From Eopsaltria australis (Eukaryota > Chordata > Aves > Passeriformes > Petroicidae): 64,000 bases of DNA. The notes beneath the pieces were generated by a model. It was not told the DNA's origin, did not search any database, and saw nothing but the letters and a program-made list of their open reading frames with translations. Shown one piece after another: positions 13,422-25,620 of the stretch. The DNA is taken from positions 1,116,001 through 1,180,000 of the forward strand of contig JAVTVJ010000447.1 in the NCBI GenBank assembly GCA_034509425.1, read 5' to 3'. Every line of letters begins with the position of its first letter. The first letter of the stretch is position 1. The translations under genes and the position numbers were made by a program.

Positions 13422-14559
13422 GTCAATATGTAATTTTTTAGACTCTGCAGTTTACACCCAAAGTTTATCTCACATGAGGACAGTTCTTCTGCTTCCAAGA
13501 GCTCCATTCACAGCAGCAACCAAGCTGCACACACAGCAAAAGCCATTGGTGCATCCTAAAAACAGCTCCCATGATCCCAACACACTCTGTCACACAGAGC
13601 CAATTTCAAGAATGTTTCTCCACAAGCTTTTGGTGCATCCCCTCCAAAGTGAAATCACTCAAAATACACCCAACTTTGATGTTATTTGGAGTCAGTATAT
13701 TTGGGTGAGTCTGTGAGTCTGTCCCAAAGCTCTCCTTACCTCCTTCCTCACCTCATGGGTTACACACACACAGAATTCCCAGTTTTCCCAAGGTAGAATA
13801 GGCCAAGGGATCTGCAGAAGAGACTCAAACCCACATAAGTGGACTGCAGATCAAATGTCTCCCAAAAGGGGCCATTCAGTGGGACCCAGAGTCTGGAACA
13901 AGAGTCATTTGTGGAAGAAATATAAAGTCCTGTGATACTGTAAGGGGGGATTAGAGACTGCAGCTGCCCAGGGCACAGCAACTTCATTTCCTGGCAAATG
14001 CAAACCACCTTGGGAATGCTCCATAATAACCTCAAGCAAGAGACAGGCCAGAAAAGTAGTACTAAAAGTGAGATTTTCAGAGCCCTGACACCCTTTGACA
14101 ATTTACAAACTACCCAATTTCATTTCTGAGGCTTCCTAAAGAACTCTAAAACTTACTTTTTAAAGGAAACAAAACAAGAGAACTTCAGGATTATTGTGAT
14201 ATGTCTTGAGCTGCTTTACATCTCATCACCCAAGCTGATCAACCATTTAAAGACACAAGTAAGCACGATTTAAAATCAAATGTTCTAATATGTTCTGTCT
14301 TATCTACTACAACAGCAAAACTTGATTTGTTTGTCCAAAGCTGTTTTTCGTTTTCAAAGCACAGCCTGAAAGTACAAAATAACATCAGGTCACTCTTCAG
14401 GCTTTCAACCCGCGCTGTGTGCTGCTGTCAGAAGAAAATTATAATGCTTTAGAAAGGAATTTAAGGAAAAGCCTAGAATTGTGTCTTACAAACTCTGCTC
14501 CAGAACAAACAGCCCATGACAGGGGTTTTTTTCAGGTTTTAGCTCTACCTCATTAATAG

Positions 14560-14880
14560 GAAAAGTTCAACTAACTGGAAAGGCAAACTTCCTGCTTTTC
14601 TCGCTTTACCTATTGCCTTTCTAATTAATTTCTACACTTTCACAACATTTCTATTTGCATTACTTAAAATGGCAAAATGATGTCTGTAATTGGACAAGTG
14701 TCTTCCCTAATATAACATACGGTGAGATGTCTCATAGTTTGACAATATTAAACAAGAAACGATCTATTCATTTCTGCAAATCCCCTTGCCCAAGCCCTTG
14801 ATTAGACAGCATTTCTGTGAAATTCAGCTACCTAATTAGCCTGTTTGATTATCAGAAATAAAATTAAGTCTCCAAAATTG
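14560..14880. promoter_or_regulatory. Candidate conserved non-coding element
   Basis: Dense homeodomain-type words: CATTAATAGG, TTCTAATTAATTTC, CTGTAATTGG and ACCTAATTAGCCTG, followed by TTTGATTATCAG. The last part contains the palindrome CTAATTAG. The block is unique, has no frame of interest and no repeat signature. This texture resembles developmental enhancers, but it is an inference until tested by alignment. Confidence 0.35.
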
Positions 14881-15155
14881 CTAAATCACCATGTACTTTT
14901 CCATCCCATTGATGTGCTGCAAGCGGAGAAAAGCTGAGTACTTCTCACCTGAACACTTCTCATCACACAAAAAGAATGACAAATCCATGGCTCTGCACCA
15001 GTCTGCTCAAGTTAAAACACCAGTGATGAGTGGTCCAGACCCTGTTTGAGGAAAGGGTGAAAGGAGATTCCTGTCCCATTTTGATGAGGGACAGACAGAG
15101 TCAGGGTCACCTCCACCCTCAGCTCTTTACTCTTCCACCTCCCAGAGGTGAACAC

Positions 15156-15303
15156 TTAGGGGATGGTGACTCCACCAGTTCCCCAGGGAGCCTCTTCCAA
15201 TGCTCAACCACCCTTTCAGCACAGGAATTTTTCCTAATATCCAACCGGCACCTCCCCTGGCACAACCTGAGGCAATTTCCCCTTGTCCTCTCCATTTCTT
15301 ACC
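15156..15303 (-). mobile_element. CR1 LINE fragment, older subfamily
   Basis: Minus-strand CR1 of a different subfamily from the 12.2 kb copy. The plus strand shows GGGGATGGTGACTCCACC, GAGCCTCTTCCAATGCTCAA, TTTTTCCTAATATCCAACC and GCACCTCCCCTGGCACAACC. The 3' tail itself is absent, so this is an internal piece left by truncation or deletion. Overlapping frames at 15030-15382 are shadows of it. Confidence 0.85.
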
Positions 15304-16310
15304 TTCATGCATGCCTGAAACTCAAGGCCCTACATCATGCAATCACTGGCAGAGCTTCCATCCCTTGATGTCATCTGCTTAGCAACCACAGAACACCCCA
15401 GGAATTCCACTCCCATGATGGAATATTTCCTCTTTTAACAAAAGGGGCATAAAGGATGGTCTGTTCCACATAATCCCATTTTGCTCTTCCATATTAAAAT
15501 TCTGTTGGACTCACTCCTACTCATGATTAATCTCATTATTCTTCAATTAATTTGGGAAGACCAGCAACTCATTTTACACTACCAAAATTATTTCTATATT
15601 GCCAGCCAAAGCAAATCACCTTAATACATAACAAATTAACATATGAAGGCCCACATTAAAGGATTTTCTTCTTAAAAAAGTACACATGGATTAAGTAAAT
15701 GTAAGGAATATACCTGACACTGCAAATGAATGTAGGAGAAATGGAGGGAATGCATGTCAAATCCACAAACTTATTTTCCCCATCATCACATCCCATTAAA
15801 CTGCTGGCTGCAACTTTATTACTCTTCCTCGTTTTTTTTTCTCAGGCATCCACTTCTTATTTTGATCCCCTGTTTGTTGTTAAAATGGCAGTTATATTTT
15901 ATAGAAATAGCCTGAAATTAAGGCATTGTGCTTATGGCTGCAAGTTTTCAATTCTTTCCTCAACATCCTTTTCCAACATTACAATGAAACCTCTGAAAAA
16001 TCTAATTTCAAGAGTAATTAGCACGTTGTATCAAAAACAAATTAAACCCACCCACCCTGATTTGTCAATATATTCAGCTGTAGCTAACTCACAGCCAAAG
16101 GTCACTCAAAGATAACAAATTGTGTCACACCAGCATAAACTTTGCTGCTGCATTTCAGTGCTGCTGTTGGGGGCTGTGAGTAACAAACAACAATAACAAA
16201 GTAGATCACCTCAATAGAAGTTCACCACTCCAGTCTAGGACCATTTTTTTTAAAATTTTAAGCCAATTTTAAGAAAATAAATTACCAAAACTCTGGGCTG
16301 AAAACAAGCT
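15304..16310. other. Unique non-coding stretch
   Basis: No gene supported. A 129-codon plus-strand frame (15726-16115) has a hydrophobic patch near residues 25-45, but no recognisable domain, no promoter and AT-driven composition. I treat it as chance. Confidence 0.55.
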
Positions 16311-16467
16311 CTTGGAACAGGCTGCCCATGGGAGGGGTGGAATCACCATCTCTGGAAGTGTTCCAAAAAAGAAAGCAGAATTGGAGCTTCACAAAATGAT
16401 TTAGTGGCCATGGTGGTATTTGGTCAAGATTGGACTTGGAGATGTTTTCCAACCTTAAGGATTCTGC
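16311..16467 (+). mobile_element. CR1 LINE fragment, 3' end
   Basis: Shows CTTGGAACAGGCTGCCCATG, GGTGGAATCACCATCTCTGG, TTAGTGGCCATGGTGGT and TTTTCCAACCTTAAGGATTC, which is the 3' end of a CR1 subfamily distinct from the 'GGGACACCTTCC' type. The ATTCTATG tail is reduced to one decayed unit. It points to an old, diverged insertion. Confidence 0.85.
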
Positions 16468-19400
16468 AGGGATTTGAATCTGATCTCATTCTTTCCAGCT
16501 TTGAGAAGATGCAAAGCAATTCTCGAACTGTCCACCTAAATTTAACACACTGTACTGCACGACTTATCACAACATCTGCCTTCAAATATATTATTCAGCT
16601 GAGTATGAGCACTGCCTCCACATTTTTTTAATCAACTAATTAAATTGCACCAAGTTTTTAAACATTATATGTAAAAGGACAGGTTAAAAAGATAATCATA
16701 TACACAATGTAGGACCAGAGTATTCTCTCTTTAAGAACAAAATGGTGAAGCTAAATATGTATTTGAGGGCTTAGCATCTCTTGAGAGATGAGTAGATGCA
16801 GCAGTTCAGGTTCTAAATTAAAAAAATGGCCAGTAAGGGATGGTTATTTTGAAGCTTGGCCAGTAATCAATGAATTAGGAGATCTAAAATAGGGTAATCA
16901 GGTTGGACATTTAAAACTAACAACAATAATTAGTATTTCATACAGTATCTAATTAAATTCAGAAACTCATTGTTGCAGGGAAGCTCAAACATATGAGTGG
17001 GTTCAATAAGTCTTTAGCAAAAAGGGTGGATTATGGGTCCACAGATGGCTATTAAAGAAGCGTTTCAGATGCTAATTTCAACTCAGGAAGTTCCTAAATC
17101 ACAGCCTGTGGAAGCCTGGAAGATACAGCAGGGAAAAGCTCCCTTCACACTTCCCATGCTCCTGGTACTCTTAACTCTTCCTGGACAGGGAGCTGAAGGT
17201 CTCGTGGTCTGACCCGCTCTGTGTCCTCATTCATTCCTTGGATGAGTTTCTCTCTTAAAAAATAAATCTGCTTAAAAATAAACTGGCCTTTATTTTTATT
17301 TTTGGAGTTAGCAGACAAACAAATATTTTCTGCTTCGTTTGACAGGTGGATCCAAACTTCAGTATTTCCCCAAAATTTTCAAGCACAGCCTTGTTTACCT
17401 CTGTGGGACACTCCTGGCTCATGTGTTGCTGCATTCTAAGAGACCTAAAGATCATTTGAGGTGGAAATAATTTTCTAAATGTTGGAACTGATATAGAAAA
17501 TATCTATGGGTGGTGCTGGTGAAAGTTCTCACAAAATCACATTTGTTTAAGGAATTAAACCATTATATGAACAAAACAGTTGTTTTCAAGAGACAATAAC
17601 AATCAAAATGCAATGTACTATGAGTAAATTTTTAATATCGTAAAATTTCAGTACTTTATCTGTGTGATTAAATTCCCTGGTTAAGATGGCAAAATAATTA
17701 CTCATCAAGCCCAGGAAAGTGTTTTTTTCTGCATGCATACTCCTGTGATAAAGTAGAGTATTTAATTTAATTTTGGAGAAGATTACCACCTACCAGAAAA
17801 GGGATATAAAATGCAGTAAATCAAATTATGAGCAATAACACTGACTTTGGGGGTTTTTATTTAGTATTTTCATATTTTATTTTAGTTTTGTAGTGACAGC
17901 TTTTTTAAATGCAATTGTGTTCTCTGAACGTAATAACAACAACACCTGGCACTTAGAAATTCAAATTATGTGTGAATTCTTTTGAAAATAACAATGATTT
18001 GATTCACAGGCATCAAGTGGAAACCACCAGTCACAACATGACAGCGAGGAGGAAAATGTTTAACGAGAGGAACAGAGTTATGGTACTTGACTCCAAAACT
18101 GGGATGGGGTAGAGATTCATCCACCCAGGTGTTTCCTCACAGATAAAATTCCATAGAAAAACAATTTGGGAATTCCTTTCTCATTCCTTTTTCTCAAGGT
18201 TCTCTCCTCTCACACAGCTTTCCACCAAATCTTCCTCAGCTCTAACACAAGAGTCTTGCTTTACATCCAAGAATAACATGAATTTTATTCTGTGGTCAGT
18301 TTGGCAAAGTAACATTGAGCCTGTTCTAGCACTTCATTGGTGCTGGGGCTTTGTCACTTCAAAGGCTCAAGGAAATTCTTTGGGTTTGATGTGATTTTTT
18401 GAATTAATCTTGAGATTGGCAACTCTGAGACCTTACACTTTCAGTAAGTTTGGAGTTGATTTATACCAGCAAAACTACAGAGGGAAGTTAGCTCTTATTC
18501 CATATATAAGAATTTAGCTGAAAAAAATTCAATAATATGAGCAAGAGATTTCCCAATTACTATCCCAACTCAACAAATAATTGCATGGTGACTAGTACCA
18601 ATAAATTATTCATTCTGCTTCAAAAGTTTTACAGTATTAAAAAATGGTGACGAGCAAAAAAAAAAGCGGAGACAAAAATTGTTATGAAGTTCTGCTTCAT
18701 TCTACTGTCTGCTTCCTCACAGCTCTGTCTCTGTGCTCTCATTCCCTTTTCCTGCCTCAACTTTTGAATACCTTTAAGGTTCAATTCAACACCTGTTAGT
18801 TTTCCATCCTTTCTCTAACTTTTTGGGAACTTAGGCATAATAAAGAAAAACAGACATGATGCCACTGAAGAAAGCAGAGGAATCCTACTGACTAAAGACA
18901 GGAAAGCCTCTCTTACACCTCTAAATTAGAAGGAAGTCCATTTCAATGAATGTCTCTTAAGTGTTATCAGTACAGATGCTTTCTATGCTGGGGAGGAGTA
19001 AACTGGGGCAAACCAAAGAAAGAAAGAGATGAAGAACAGATAATTTAGAAGACAAAAAGGGAAAAAATACAGTCAAAGCACAAAGAAAGTAATAAACATC
19101 AAGTTCTGAAAACAAGAGAGGAAAGAAAAGAAGGAGGACTCAAACAAAACAAGATGTCTCAGTGAAGAGAAGAACACAGCTAAGCTTTTTTATTTAAAAT
19201 GTGAAGTACATCCAAACAATAGAACGTGCATCTTGTTCTTTCAACACTTTCATGAATACCTATTAAAAGAACCTTCAGCAAGTTACAAGCTGCACTTGTG
19301 AAATCTGAAGCTTCATTTTGAAGACTAAGCAAAGACAAAGGCAAAATTTGTTGAAATGCATTACTTGTCTGCTCCTTCTGAGCACTGTAATTGTGCTTAC

Positions 19401-19703
19401 TCTGTATTCCTGCATGCAACATTGAGTCCCTCAGCCTGCTGCCAGGTTTTCATTCCATATTGTCTATTATTGAAGTGTAAAACTGCTGAATGCGCCCCAG
19501 CGCGATTTTAATCATATTATAGACAATGTTCCAAGCTGATGTAATCAAATGCCTTTAATTATGGCAATCAAATATATTATCAGTTTACTATTGCTAACCC
19601 ATATTGGGTACACAGAACAGCCTGGAATAGCAGGGTCTGCTACTTACATGACTTGGTTCAACCTTATGGCAAAACACCTCCTTCAATTTAGGTGCAAATA
19701 TTT
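16468..19703. other. Unique non-coding stretch
   Basis: AT-rich, with only short chance frames. A block with regulatory texture lies at 19440-19580. Nothing else nameable is seen. Confidence 0.6.
19440..19580. promoter_or_regulatory. Candidate regulatory element with inverted SOX-like sites
   Basis: Unique block in which ATTGTCTAT (19459-19467) is repeated inverted as ATAGACAAT (19519-19527). They flank a CpG-bearing core (TGCGCCCCAGCGCGA) and TTTTAATCATATTATAG. ATTGT/ACAAT is the core recognised by SOX-family factors, and the TAAT-type words suit homeodomain factors. The arrangement is directly visible. The function is inferred. Confidence 0.35.
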
Positions 19704-19962
19704 TCATAGAATCATGGAATTCCAGGCTGGAAGGGGCCTCAAGGATCATCTGGTCCAGCTTTTCTTAGCCAAAGCACAGTCTAGACAAGATGGCCCAGAA
19801 CCTTGTGCAGCTGTATCTTAGGTGTGTCCAGTATTGAGGAATCCACCACTCGCTTGGGAAGGTTATTCCAATGGCTGATTGTTCACAGTGGGAAAAAGTT
19901 CCCTCTTGTCAAACTGGAATCTCCCCATCACTGACTGTACCTACTACCCCTCATCTTCTTCA
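19704..19962 (-). mobile_element. CR1 LINE fragment, 3' part
   Basis: Begins on the plus strand with the reversed tail TCATAGAATCATGGAATTCC, then GGCTGGAAGGGGCCTCAAGG. It continues through CTAGACAAGATGGCCCAG, GGTGTCCAGTATTGAGGAA-like sequence and CCAATGGCTGATTGTTCACA, as in a CR1 subfamily unlike the others here. The 5' limit is uncertain, because the match fades near 19960. Plus-strand frames at 19549-20182 are antisense shadows. Confidence 0.85.
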
Positions 19963-22751
19963 CCAGCACTTTGGACCCTGCTCCTCCAGCATCAAGCCCA
20001 GCTCACTGATCCAGCCAGCCCAGTGTCAAAAACTCCCCTTGCTTCTTCCAGGCATGTGGATTCCATCTCTCCAGTCTCTCTTTACTGGTTACCTCAGAAT
20101 AAAAATTCCTTTAACAGAAATATATGTTTTACATAAATTTCATCCAAAAAAAAAAAAAAAAGAAATGGGTTGTTTTATGTAAAATTCACAAAACGAAGTT
20201 AGTTATTTACTGCAGATTCCCATTATGGAAGGGAGAAAACACCCCTGGAAAGGACTAAGGTTGCCCAAAGAGAGCGTGGAGTTCACCCTTGGAGAGAGTG
20301 TGAGAAGACCCTGAGCAGCCCCATCATACACTGAAGGCAGTTTTGCTTTGAGCAGACTTGATCAGATACCAACCCCTGGTTCCTTCCATCAAAAGGTATT
20401 CTCTGATTCTGTATTAGCATAGGAATGGCTGTTCTTAAACTTCAGTTCTGTGTGCTAATGTTGGAAAAAAGACTCTAATGCCGTGTTGCTATTGAGGATA
20501 AAATTCACATGAGAACTACTAAGAGATCATTAAGTTTCCTTGTTACGTACATTGAGTTTGATTATCCAAATAAATTACAATTTCTTACTAATCAGACAAT
20601 CTTTGCAGCACAATATAACAAGAAGCTGCCATAGTTACACAAGTGAATCAGTTTGAGGGGGCTGTGAGAGTTGTCATGATATTAGGAATTCTATTTGGGG
20701 AAGTAATTATCCACACACGATGCAAGTGATCAATCACTGTGAAGTGAGTAACAAATGTGGGGTTTACATGGCTCATTAGTATCCGTGATACAGAGACACA
20801 CACACTACAGAAAGTTTCTTTGTCACTGAGAGTCACAAGTAGTGCAATATGTTTTTCCTTGATTTAGACAGATAGGAATTCTGTGGAAAAAGAAGACAAC
20901 ATCCTCTTCTTTTATCCCAAAATAGTGTCGGGAGTCAGGATTTTTTGTTGGTGCCAGGTTATAAAAGGAAAGGACTCATCACCTGTGCTGCTCTCAGAAA
21001 ACCTGAGTATTGGAAAGGTAACTGCTCCCTCAGCCAGCACTGAGTGACAGCCAGGTCTGGCAGGAAAACTCCAAATGCAGGGTGACACAAGCACTGGAAT
21101 ATTCACAGGGTAAGATCAGCACCCAGTGCTGGGTACATTTTGCATTTCAAAGCCAGGAAAGGGATTCATTGACAATACTGACATCAAAGGCTGAGTCACT
21201 GAGGGGACTCACTCACTGATAAGGAGCTTTAAATACTTTCCCCTGCTGCATGAAGCTCTGAGGCTGAACAGTTTGGGAGATCACAGGTCATGAGAAGGCC
21301 AGAATTTAAACAGATTGGGACAGATCTCGGGATACCAGCACCTGAATGTAGAAATAGCAAGGTTACTGCAGGAGCAGCATCTACTTCACTTCTCAGCACA
21401 GCCAACCCCTTGTCTTTAGAGATTATCTTGTTTGTTATTAAAGTAGTTCCCTAATTACAAAGGCAGCTGTATTTCCCTGTAATGACCCTGATTAATGATG
21501 TGAATTGACCTCAATTGGCTACTGATTTTTGCAATTACCTTTTAAGTGTGATAATGGGTATGTAAATACTGCATCTGAACACAAAGTACCTCTTCCAGAT
21601 ACAGAACGAGTTTGTCCATCAGACATTAGATTCATGTTTCTCTTGAGATGGTTTTCTGGTGGTTTTAGCCCACTGCTGGCTGTATCAACACTAGCAAGCA
21701 GCAAAGTATCACAGCACCAGGAGAAACTGAGACAAAGGCAAGGTTTTACCAGGCTCGAGAAATCCTGGATTGAGTAACCAAGAACTGCCAAGACCAGAGT
21801 CAAAAGAATTTTAAAACAGGGTATTTGAAATCCTAACTTCTTATTTATGAGCAGTTAAAATTTGTCCAAATAAAACTAAATATTAACGGCAAGCTTATAA
21901 TTAATAATACCAGAAGAAATATGACCACCTTATTACTTATGAGTTGGACACTTACAAACTTTACTAAAAATGGATCAGATGTTAGAATGGTCCTTAAAAA
22001 GGCAAATTAGCCCCTCAAAGCCCTGAAAAAAACCAACAAAATCCTGTTTTAGATCCATGTTCCGCAAATGGATTTGGGTTTGTATGCTGGGAAAATTAAA
22101 TATTGATTCTGGACTTCTCACATCCAAGAAGGAGCATTGCTACCAGTGCTGAAGATGTTACCTGATGTGTACTTGTTAGAAAATTACAAAAGCAATGATG
22201 AAATATAGTAGCCAAAAATACAATTTTATTAGTACAGTGGCTTATGAAAGAACGTCAAGGCAGGCTTTTTGTGCTAAAAGGCAAAGTCTATAAACACAAA
22301 AATGTGGCATTTCCAAGCTATCATTTGGCATTTCTTAATTCCCAGGTGACACGTTGGATCTCAGAATGTTGTCTGCTGAAATATGTGTACTGAAAAACCT
22401 AGGACCAGGTTACCTAAACACGTACTTGGAAAAGTAAGAAACAGAAGTGTCACAATTTTTGATAAACGTGAGACAAAGGAAAGAGGAAATGAAGTTAAAT
22501 AAAGGGTCACATAAATTAAAGCCTCTGCAACCACAAGACTATCAGCAGCCAAGAAGTACAAGCTTCCAACTTGGGAAAAAATCACTCTGAGAAGGGAGAG
22601 TGAACCAGAGATCAGGAGTGGAGAGAAATTGCTTCCAGATTTCTCAGCTTGAGCTGATTTGGTCATAAGGGATCTTCAAAACACAGAAGAACAAATCAGA
22701 TAATATGGGAGAATTCATGAAGAACACAACAGCTGATCACTCAACATCTTA
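19963..22751. other. Unique non-coding stretch
   Basis: Contains a 16-base poly-A run at 20146-20161. No gene is supported. The complementary frames at 21519-21803 lie on both strands of the same segment and show no family features. Confidence 0.55.
20146..20161. repeat. Poly-A run (16 nt)
   Basis: Uninterrupted A run about 180 bases beyond the CR1 fragment. CR1 does not end in poly-A, so this is a separate simple repeat. Confidence 0.8.
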
Positions 22752-22918
22752 CAGAATGGTTTGGCATGGAAGGACATCAAAGATCATCCAGTTCCATCCC
22801 CCTGTCACAGCCAGGGACACCTTCCACTGTCCCAGGCTGCTCCAAGCCCCATCCAACCTGGCCTTGGACACTTCCAGGGATCCAGGGGCAGCCACAGCTT
22901 CTCTGGGCACCCTGTACC
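22752..22918 (-). mobile_element. CR1 LINE fragment, 3' end
   Basis: Reversed CR1 3' end: CAGAATGGTTTGGCATGGAA, AGATCATCCAGTTCCATCCC, ACCTTCCACTGTCCCAGGCT, GGGGCAGCCACAGCTTCTCT and GGGCACCCTGTACC. Same subfamily style as the copies at 12.2, 40.2 and 47.2 kb. The element is cut at its 5' side at the GGGCACCCTGT position. Confidence 0.92.
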
Positions 22919-23334
22919 TATTTCTCTTTGGTAGAAGAAAGTGGGAGACAAACTGCATTGAAATGCACCAAGGAACAACCCAAATGTTGAGAAAATGTAA
23001 ATTCAATACATATTTTAGGCTTTCAAATATTTTCCTCGCTAGCTATTTCCTCTAATGTTTGTTAACTTGCTGTTTGCTAAAGCACTCCAATATTTGCAGA
23101 GTGTCTCAGAAACCCCATTAATCACCTCCTAAAAGCACTAAGCCAATTAGTATGTGTGGCACCCACCAGAAGAGAGCTCTGAACTACAGTGTTGTCACCT
23201 ACTTCTGTAATAAACTGCTGTCATCATCATTACTCCTAACATCGACCCAGTGTAGATGTTTTACAACACACTGGTAAAACACCAGGCTTTAAAACTGCCA
23301 TCTTTTTAGCAAATTATTTCTTCAGGATTCAATT

Positions 23335-23349
23335 AAAAAAAAAAAAAAA
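23335..23349. repeat. Poly-A run (15 nt)
   Basis: Uninterrupted A run in AT-rich unique DNA. Confidence 0.8.
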
Positions 23350-24979
23350 GAAGAAATTCAGTAAGTTAATAAACGAATTTCTCAAATTTAAAACTCTTTG
23401 TTGTTTTTCTCTCCTCACTAGAACCAGCTAATATGAAGAGAAACTCATATTTACCCAGTATCTCTTTAAATCTTGTTTTAACAAGCTGCTTTGACACACA
23501 GGAGATTCATATGCAGCATATCAAAATAAGAATTCCTCTGTTTTGCTCTTTGCGTGTGTGTTTGATATAAAAATTAGGAGAAAAACCTCCTAAAGCTTTA
23601 AAGAGGATGATTCACCACAAAGATTTAATTCATTGAAAGGAAAAGACTACAATGCCTTTTGAAATAAAAGCAAGAACACTAACACCAAATCTTAGTTCTA
23701 CAGAGAAATAGAATTTATGCAACACACAGCTCAATATCCATAGGTTACTTATATTATTCACAACTTAGTAGCAGCCTACACTCCCATCATAAATTGCAAT
23801 AAAGCTTTTCTTTATGAGAACATCTCCTTTCATCTCCAACTAAGAATGTAAAAATATACTACCCTACCTAAAATATGAATTGCATCACTTCTAAAAATAT
23901 GCTGGTATCTATATGTGTCCCTTCACTGGAGGAATTTTTAGCGCTATAACCAGGCAGTATCCCAACAGCTCTTTCAAGAATTAGCAGGAAGAAGAAAAGG
24001 GCTAAAATATCTGTTTCACTTGGGTCAGGCAGCCTCACTTAGCATCGTATGGTTTCTGCAGGCTGCCAGGCAACAACATTGTCTGGCAATTCTGATCTCC
24101 ACTTTCTAATTTTCTGAAAATCAAGGAGCAGAACAGCAGAAAACGTGCATTAATGAGCCCAGCACTCCCATTTGGGTACCTTCCTCCCATATTGCCCCCA
24201 CTGGTTCCCTGCTCTAACTCACTCGGTTCGATTTCTGCAGCAGCGCATTTAAAGGTTAAACTCTTGGAGTAAAAACAAAACAACAAAGAAAAGGAAAACA
24301 GAGGAAAATGCATGAACTCTGTTCAGTACTCATGATTTACTAGTAGTAAATCAGCGAGTATAGCCCAAAGGAATGTTAACAGGTATTCACTGCTTTCAGA
24401 AGAACTTTACATGATTTGAATATTGCTTAGCAACACCGACTCTATTTAAAGGGCTATGACAATAACATATGTATGAGTAGGTCCAGAAAATAGCAGCTTC
24501 ATGACATCCATAGCAGTGCTTTATCCAGAAAGCAGGATTCTTCTGCTTTATGTCCTTGCTCTCCCAAGGAACAGGGTCTCATTCTAGAACCCCAACAAGA
24601 CTTAAAGGATCAATGCAAGTAGAAGACTTAGATAATGTCACACAGATCACACACTTTCGGCTTCTAAATGCCTAAAACCACAGTTCTAACAAATACATTA
24701 TCGTTAAACTTATTGTTTATCCTTTAGCAGAAGAAATTCCTACATTACCGAGTTCTGCCCTGTGCTTATGAAATGCCAGAACATCTTTTAAAATGGATAA
24801 ATAGAAGGTTTGCTTAACAGACAAAATAAATAGGAAAAACAGATGCAGTGGGAGTTGTGTTGCTGTATCAGATAACGAAGAATGGACTGGAGAGGTGACA
24901 CAGAGATGTTCACCCCAGTCCAATCCTCTCAACACCCTGCTTCATTCCCACACAGCACTTGACTGTGCAAACACAGAAC

Positions 24980-25620
24980 TAATTTCCCGAAATAAAATGG
25001 TGGCAGCGAGTCATGTAACATCCATTTATTAAAAACACGACAGGGAACAGGGTTTTGTACAAAGTATTGGCTTTATCAGCTTAATGCAGTGGAATTGCTG
25101 CCCGTGTTTTAGAGTTAAACCACAACACAGGATTGAAGAGTGCAGCAGCAACGACAAAAGCAATACACATATACTGTGGAATATGATAGCAGACATCATG
25201 ATAGGCTAAAACAGAGATTTGGGGACATTATTCTCTCCAAGTGGTAAATCACAGGCGTGATAGGGATGAGAACTTCGGGACTGCTGCAAAGAGTTTTGCA
25301 AAAGAAGCCATTTGCGGATTCAGGGCTTTATCCACCCTCCAAACCCCGAAATAACGCGGCAGGGCTGCCACCTGCTGGAACTCGGCAATGCACAGACAGA
25401 AACAGGGCCGAGAAATCAGGGACTGCTGGATGGAGAAAAACAAGAGGGAGTGGCTGGTTACAAGGGAAATTGTGGTATTTATAGGAAGAGCATGCAGATA
25501 AAATTGGATTAGATTCACGCATCCGAGAAAAGAGCATCAATGCACTCTCAAAGTCCTTCAGACCAAATCACATTTAAGGATCCCGACTGCAGCGACTTCT
25601 CTGCGCTTATCAGGAAGGAC
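24980..25620. promoter_or_regulatory. CpG-enriched patch, candidate regulatory element
   Basis: By hand count, 25250-25620 has about 13 CpG dinucleotides, while most of the surrounding DNA has under one per 100 bases. Inverted words are visible: CTCGGC (25381-25386) with GCCGAG (25407-25412), and the near-palindrome GGCAGGGCTGCC (25358-25369). It is too weak to be a classical CpG-island promoter. It could be a retained regulatory element, or an old CpG-rich repeat that I do not recognise. Confidence 0.3.

Larger units (their letters stand above)
12471..15155. other. Unique non-coding stretch
   Basis: Contains a poly-A run (13404-13421) and a likely conserved block at 14560-14880. Several overlapping short frames around 12.85-13.35 kb lie on both strands and have no family resemblance. 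There is no RNA gene. Confidence 0.6.

Noticed and set aside
15726..16115. 129-codon frame with a hydrophobic stretch
   Set aside because: The hydrophobic run comes from T-rich sequence. No family resemblance or conserved start context was found.
20146..20161. Poly-A tail of a processed pseudogene or SINE
   Set aside because: The upstream sequence shows no recognisable spliced mRNA or tRNA-derived body, and no flanking duplication was seen.
25240..25620. CpG-island promoter with a short gene
   Set aside because: CpG enrichment is modest, no TATA or initiator arrangement is convincing, and the overlapping frames (66-89 codons) lack any domain. It is kept only as a regulatory candidate.
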